From the NCBI RefSeq assembly GCF_001887355.1, contig NZ_MPIN01000003.1, positions 912,638 to 976,637 on the forward strand: 64,000 nucleotides of DNA, in the 5' to 3' direction. The notes under the pieces were generated by a model. The model was not told the DNA's origin. It ran no database searches and saw only the letters and a program-made list of their open reading frames with translations. The position numbers and the translations under genes were made by a program. The DNA is from Cystobacter ferrugineus (GTDB taxonomy: Bacteria; Myxococcota; Myxococcia; Myxococcales; Myxococcaceae). Shown in pieces: positions 60,812 to 64,000 of this stretch (the first letter of the stretch is position 1; the number at the start of each line of letters is the position of its first letter).

Positions 60812-63004
60812 ATGAGCAGCACCACCACGCCTGACGGCTGTCCCGCCACCATCCTGATCGTGGATGACACCCCTGCCAACCTGGGCGTGGCGGTGGAGCA
60901 TCTGGAACTCATGGGCTATCGGGTGTTGGTCGCCCAGGAGGGTGAAGAGGCATTGGAGCGGGCCGAGCACATGCGGCCCGACATCATCCTGCTGGATGTG
61001 GTGATGCCGGGGCTGGACGGCTTGGAGACCTGCCGGCGCCTGAAGGCGGCTGAAAGCACCCGCGAGATCCCGGTCATCTTCATGACCTGCCTTTCGGACG
61101 CGGCCGACAAGCTCGCGGGGTTCGAGGCGGGGGGGGTCGATTTCGTCACCAAGCCGTTCCAGATCGAGGAACTGGTTGCCCGGACCCGGGTGCACCTGGC
61201 CCTGCGCGAGGCGCGAAAACAGCTCGAAGCCAAGAACGCGCAACTGCAGCGGGAGATCGCGACGCGCCGCGAGAAAGAGGCGGCACTGCGGCGCATCCAG
61301 GATGAGCTGGAGCAACGGGTGCAGGAGCGCACGACCGACCTGGCCAGCGCGAACACCACCCTGAAGGCGGAGATCGCCGATCGCCAGCGGGTGGAAGAGG
61401 CTTTGCGTGAGAGCCAGCGCCTGCTTCAAGCCATCATCGACAACTCGACAGCGGTGATCTTCGTCAAGGACGTGGAGGGCCGCTACTTGTTGACCAACCG
61501 CCGCTTCCTGACGCTGTTTCACTTCACCCCGGAGTCGGTCCTCGGCAAGACCGACTATGATTTGTTCCCCAAGGTGACTGCCGACGCACTTCGCGCTCTC
61601 GACCGGCAGGTAGTGGCGGACAGGATGGCGCTGGAAGCAGAGGAGCTCATGCCACAGGACGATGGGCTCCACACCTACCTCTCGATCAAATGCCCACTCC
61701 AGGATGAGTCGGGGTGGCCCTATGCGATCTGTGGAATCTCCACGGACATCACCGAGCGCAAGCGGATAGAGGAAGAGCGGGAGATGCTCCTGGCCAGTGA
61801 ACGGGCGGCGCGGGGGGAGATCGAACGCACCAGCCGGATGAAGGACGAGTTCCTGACGACGCTGAGCCACGAGATGCGGACGCCCCTGACCTCGATCCTC
61901 GGGTGGGCGCAGTTGCTCCTCTCCCGCCACCCCCTGACCCAGGACCTGCGTCGCGGGATCGAGACGATCGCGCGAAACGCGCGGGCGCAGGCCCAGCTCA
62001 TCGACGACCTCCTGGACATGTCACGCATCGTCTCCGGCCGGATGCGTCTGGACGTGCGGGTGGTCAGTCCGGCGGCGGTGCTCGAAGCGGTGGTGGAGTC
62101 GCTGAAACCGGCGGCCGAGGCGAAGGCCATCCAACTGGAACAGGAGCTCGATCCGTCGGTCGGGCAGCTCATGGCGGATCCGAATCGTCTGCAGCAGATC
62201 GCCTGGAATCTGGTGAGCAACGCGATCAAGTTCACGCCGCAGGGCGGACGGGTGAAGGTAGCGCTGAGTCAACAGGGCCCATACGTGCAGCTCTCGGTGA
62301 GCGACACGGGGGTCGGCATCGAACCCGAATTCCTGCCGCACGTGTTCGAGCCGTTCCGGCAAGCGGACGCGTCGAGCACGCGACGGCACGGTGGGCTGGG
62401 GATGGGTCTGGCGATCGTACTGAGCCTGGTGGAACTGCACGGGGGGACGGTGGAGGTGGCCAGCGCGGGGAAGGACCAGGGGTCGAGCTTCACGGTGAAG
62501 TTGCCCAGGGAGGCCATCCATATCGGGGCCAGGGCTGGAAGGGCAGCCGTGGCGTCCCGGCGTCAGGCCTCCTCGAACCTCAGCAGCAGGCTCGTGGATC
62601 TGGAGGGGGTACGGGTGCTGGTGGTGGACGACGAGCCCGACACGCGCCAGTTGCTCGAGTTGATTCTGGCGGAGCACCATGCGGAGGTACGCACGGTGTG
62701 CTCGGCGGCGGAGGCGCTCGCGGAGTTCGCCCGCTTCCATCCGATGGTGCTGGTGAGCGACATCGGCATGCCGGGGGAGGACGGGTACTCGTTCATCCAG
62801 AAAGTACGGCGGTTGCCGCGGGAGCAAGGGGGGGCCGTGCCGGCACTGGCGCTGACGGCGTTCGCTCGCGCCGAGGATCGAACGCGAGCGCTCCTCGCGG
62901 GATACCAGATGCACCTGGCCAAGCCGGTGGAACCCCTGGAGTTGATGACCTATGTGGCGAGTCTGGCCGGCCGTACCTATCGCGAAGCGATGCCGAGTGC
63001 ATGA
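60812..63004 (+). CDS. hybrid histidine kinase (REC-PAS-HisKA-HATPase-REC)
   Basis: 730 residues, cytoplasmic. N-terminal receiver (DD at 18-19, Asp62 in LLDVVMPG), coiled coil (about 130-205), PAS (about 210-330: LLQAIIDNSTAVIFVKDVEG, ICGISTDITERK), HisKA with His353 (LSHEMRTPLTSILG), HATPase_c (NLVSNAIKFTPQGG, DTGVGIEPEF, GLGMGLAIVLSLVE), and C-terminal receiver with Asp650 (VSDIGMPGEDG). No membrane segments. GAGGAG precedes ATG 60812. No single-domain or output regulator is adjacent. Confidence 0.93.
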   Translation: MSSTTTPDGCPATILIVDDTPANLGVAVEHLELMGYRVLVAQEGEEALERAEHMRPDIILLDVVMPGLDGLETCRRLKAAESTREIPVIFMTCLSDAADKLAGFEAGGVDFVTKPFQIEELVARTRVHLALREARKQLEAKNAQLQREIATRREKEAALRRIQDELEQRVQERTTDLASANTTLKAEIADRQRVEEALRESQRLLQAIIDNSTAVIFVKDVEGRYLLTNRRFLTLFHFTPESVLGKTDYDLFPKVTADALRALDRQVVADRMALEAEELMPQDDGLHTYLSIKCPLQDESGWPYAICGISTDITERKRIEEEREMLLASERAARGEIERTSRMKDEFLTTLSHEMRTPLTSILGWAQLLLSRHPLTQDLRRGIETIARNARAQAQLIDDLLDMSRIVSGRMRLDVRVVSPAAVLEAVVESLKPAAEAKAIQLEQELDPSVGQLMADPNRLQQIAWNLVSNAIKFTPQGGRVKVALSQQGPYVQLSVSDTGVGIEPEFLPHVFEPFRQADASSTRRHGGLGMGLAIVLSLVELHGGTVEVASAGKDQGSSFTVKLPREAIHIGARAGRAAVASRRQASSNLSSRLVDLEGVRVLVVDDEPDTRQLLELILAEHHAEVRTVCSAAEALAEFARFHPMVLVSDIGMPGEDGYSFIQKVRRLPREQGGAVPALALTAFARAEDRTRALLAGYQMHLAKPVEPLELMTYVASLAGRTYREAMPSA

Positions 63005-63091
63005 GCAGGGAGAAGGAGTAGACCGGCAAGCGGGTTCTCGGACTGCGTGCGCTCAGCCCCCCGCTCGCCCATCAGCGGGAGGAGACGTGAC

Positions 63092-64000
63092 ATGAGCCGC
63101 AAGATGATGTGGCTGGGGGGACTGCTCCCGTTGCTCGGGTTGTCCGCGTGGGGCGCGGGCCAGGGACAATCGATGCCGACCGCGCCCGCGGACGCGTCCG
63201 TGGTCAAGATGGGCGATATCGTTCCGCCCCGGGTGGTGCAACCGTGCAAGCCCGGCAACTGCCCATTCGCTGGTCAGAGCGTGACGGTGCTGGTGGCCAA
63301 CAGCCGCCTGATCGGAAGGCCGGTGCTGGAGTTGAAGGATGAATTCGAGGCCGCCACGGGTGCCAGGCTCCACATCGTCTACCAGCCGCACGAGGAACTG
63401 TTCGCCAATTTGATTTCCGATATGACCAATCGCACCGGCAAATACGACGCGGCCATCGCCGGTGCCTGGTGGTTGGGCGAACTGGTGGCCGGTGATTACA
63501 TCGTCGCCTACGACAAGTATTACAACGACCCGCGCTTTCCGAAGTGGAACATCGATGAGGTGCTTCCGGGCCCGCGCGGTCTGCTCTCCTACGGTGGCAA
63601 GAAATACATGGTCGCCAACGACCACGACGGCCAGGTCATGTACTACCGCCGCGACCTGCTCGAGGACCCACGGCACCAGGCCGCCTTCAAGCAGAAGTTC
63701 GGCTATGCCCTGGCCGTACCGACGACCTGGGAACAGTTCCGGGATGTGGCCGAGTACTTCAACGGCCGCGATCTCAACGGCGATGGTGTGCCTGACCACG
63801 GCCTGGGGATAGCACTGAAGCCCGGTGCACAGGGCATGTTCAACTTCATGTCGTTGTCGGCGCCGTTCGTGATCGGACCGGACAACCCCAGGCTGTACTG
63901 GTTCGATCCGAAGACCATGAAGCCGCTGATCGATGGCCCCGGCCATGTGCGGGCGCTCGAGGTCTTGGTCGATCTGGTCCGGTTCGGGCCCAGGGAGATG
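63092..64000 (+). CDS. sugar-type ABC transporter solute-binding protein (3' truncated by window edge)
   Basis: 303 residues visible, frame open at the right edge. Signal peptide [20 protein letters not shown], then family 1 solute-binding fold ([75 protein letters not shown]). A calcium-like D-L-N-G-D-G-V-P-D loop is present. ATG at 63092 after GGGAGGAGACG. It starts 87 nt after the hybrid kinase. Its permease genes would be beyond the window. Confidence 0.85.
   Translation, partial: MSRKMMWLGGLLPLLGLSAWGAGQGQSMPTAPADASVVKMGDIVPPRVVQPCKPGNCPFAGQSVTVLVANSRLIGRPVLELKDEFEAATGARLHIVYQPHEELFANLISDMTNRTGKYDAAIAGAWWLGELVAGDYIVAYDKYYNDPRFPKWNIDEVLPGPRGLLSYGGKKYMVANDHDGQVMYYRRDLLEDPRHQAAFKQKFGYALAVPTTWEQFRDVAEYFNGRDLNGDGVPDHGLGIALKPGAQGMFNFMSLSAPFVIGPDNPRLYWFDPKTMKPLIDGPGHVRALEVLVDLVRFGPREM

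Noticed and set aside
1..64000. tRNA, rRNA and prophage signatures
   Set aside because: I scanned by eye for tRNA T-loop patterns, rRNA-like stretches and phage structural genes and saw none; a dedicated tRNA search could still find one I missed.

Overview
The window looks like chromosomal DNA of a myxobacterium, probably of the Cystobacterineae (Archangium/Cystobacter/Melittangium type). This is an inference from the very high G+C content, the many two-component and NtrC-type regulators, several lipoproteins with Ig-like, kelch or PPC repeats, a KaiC-like ATPase, and Ser/Thr-kinase debris. No rRNA, tRNA, CRISPR array or prophage was recognised.

Layout. 1-8.6 kb: end of an SNF2-type helicase, a 2Fe-2S protein, an Smr-domain protein, a DUF72 protein, a LysR fragment carrying only the DNA-binding domain, methionine aminopeptidase, a GNAT enzyme, and a KaiC-like/response-regulator pair. 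8.7-16.4 kb: phosphoketolase-acetate kinase operon, a cytochrome P450, a macro-domain protein, and a membrane-anchored sulfatase-fold enzyme with Thr in place of the usual nucleophile. 16.5-23.9 kb: a histidine kinase/FixJ-like pair followed by three unrelated envelope-protein genes, each preceded by a copy of a ~100-bp repeat derived from the 3' end of the regulator gene. 23.9-27.7 kb: a REP-associated tyrosine transposase (RAYT) flanked by related repeats, and a SusB-like GH97 glucosidase with an AT-richer leader. 27.7-33.3 kb: an NtrY/NtrX-like pair, a BamA/TamA-like outer-membrane protein and a DUF4390-like protein. 33.4-44.1 kb: a cyanovirin-N-homology lipoprotein in an AT-rich pocket, a PEBP pseudogene, lipoproteins, a GST / HxlR-AadA divergent unit with a palindromic operator, a double-propeller SMP-30-like protein, an SDR/LysR pair and a LysR/RidA pair.

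44.2-50.0 kb is the most unusual region. Four paralogous cupin/JmjC-type (Fe(II)/2-oxoglutarate hydroxylase-like) proteins form two two-gene units. A 55-codon peptide gene sits divergently at the head of each unit. The two peptides differ in the middle but share a C-terminal motif R-R-x3-P-x-P-x3-P-L-[AV]-R. One of the four cupin proteins has lost all three iron ligands. A LuxR-type regulator follows. I read this as a candidate two-module peptide-modification (RiPP-like) system; no product or function is established.

50.1-55.3 kb is a tight five-gene minus-strand operon: sigma-70-like factor, small HTH-like protein, ImmA/IrrE metallopeptidase, NurA nuclease, HerA translocase. It may be an inducible DNA-processing or defence unit. 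55.6-57.2 kb holds a FeeM/GNAT-type acyltransferase next to a heme-oxygenase-like diiron protein, possibly a small-molecule pair. 57.2-64 kb holds kinase debris, a TIGR04141/DUF6119 protein, a sulfatase fragment, a secreted protein of unknown function, a hybrid histidine kinase and the start of a sugar-type solute-binding protein cut by the right edge.
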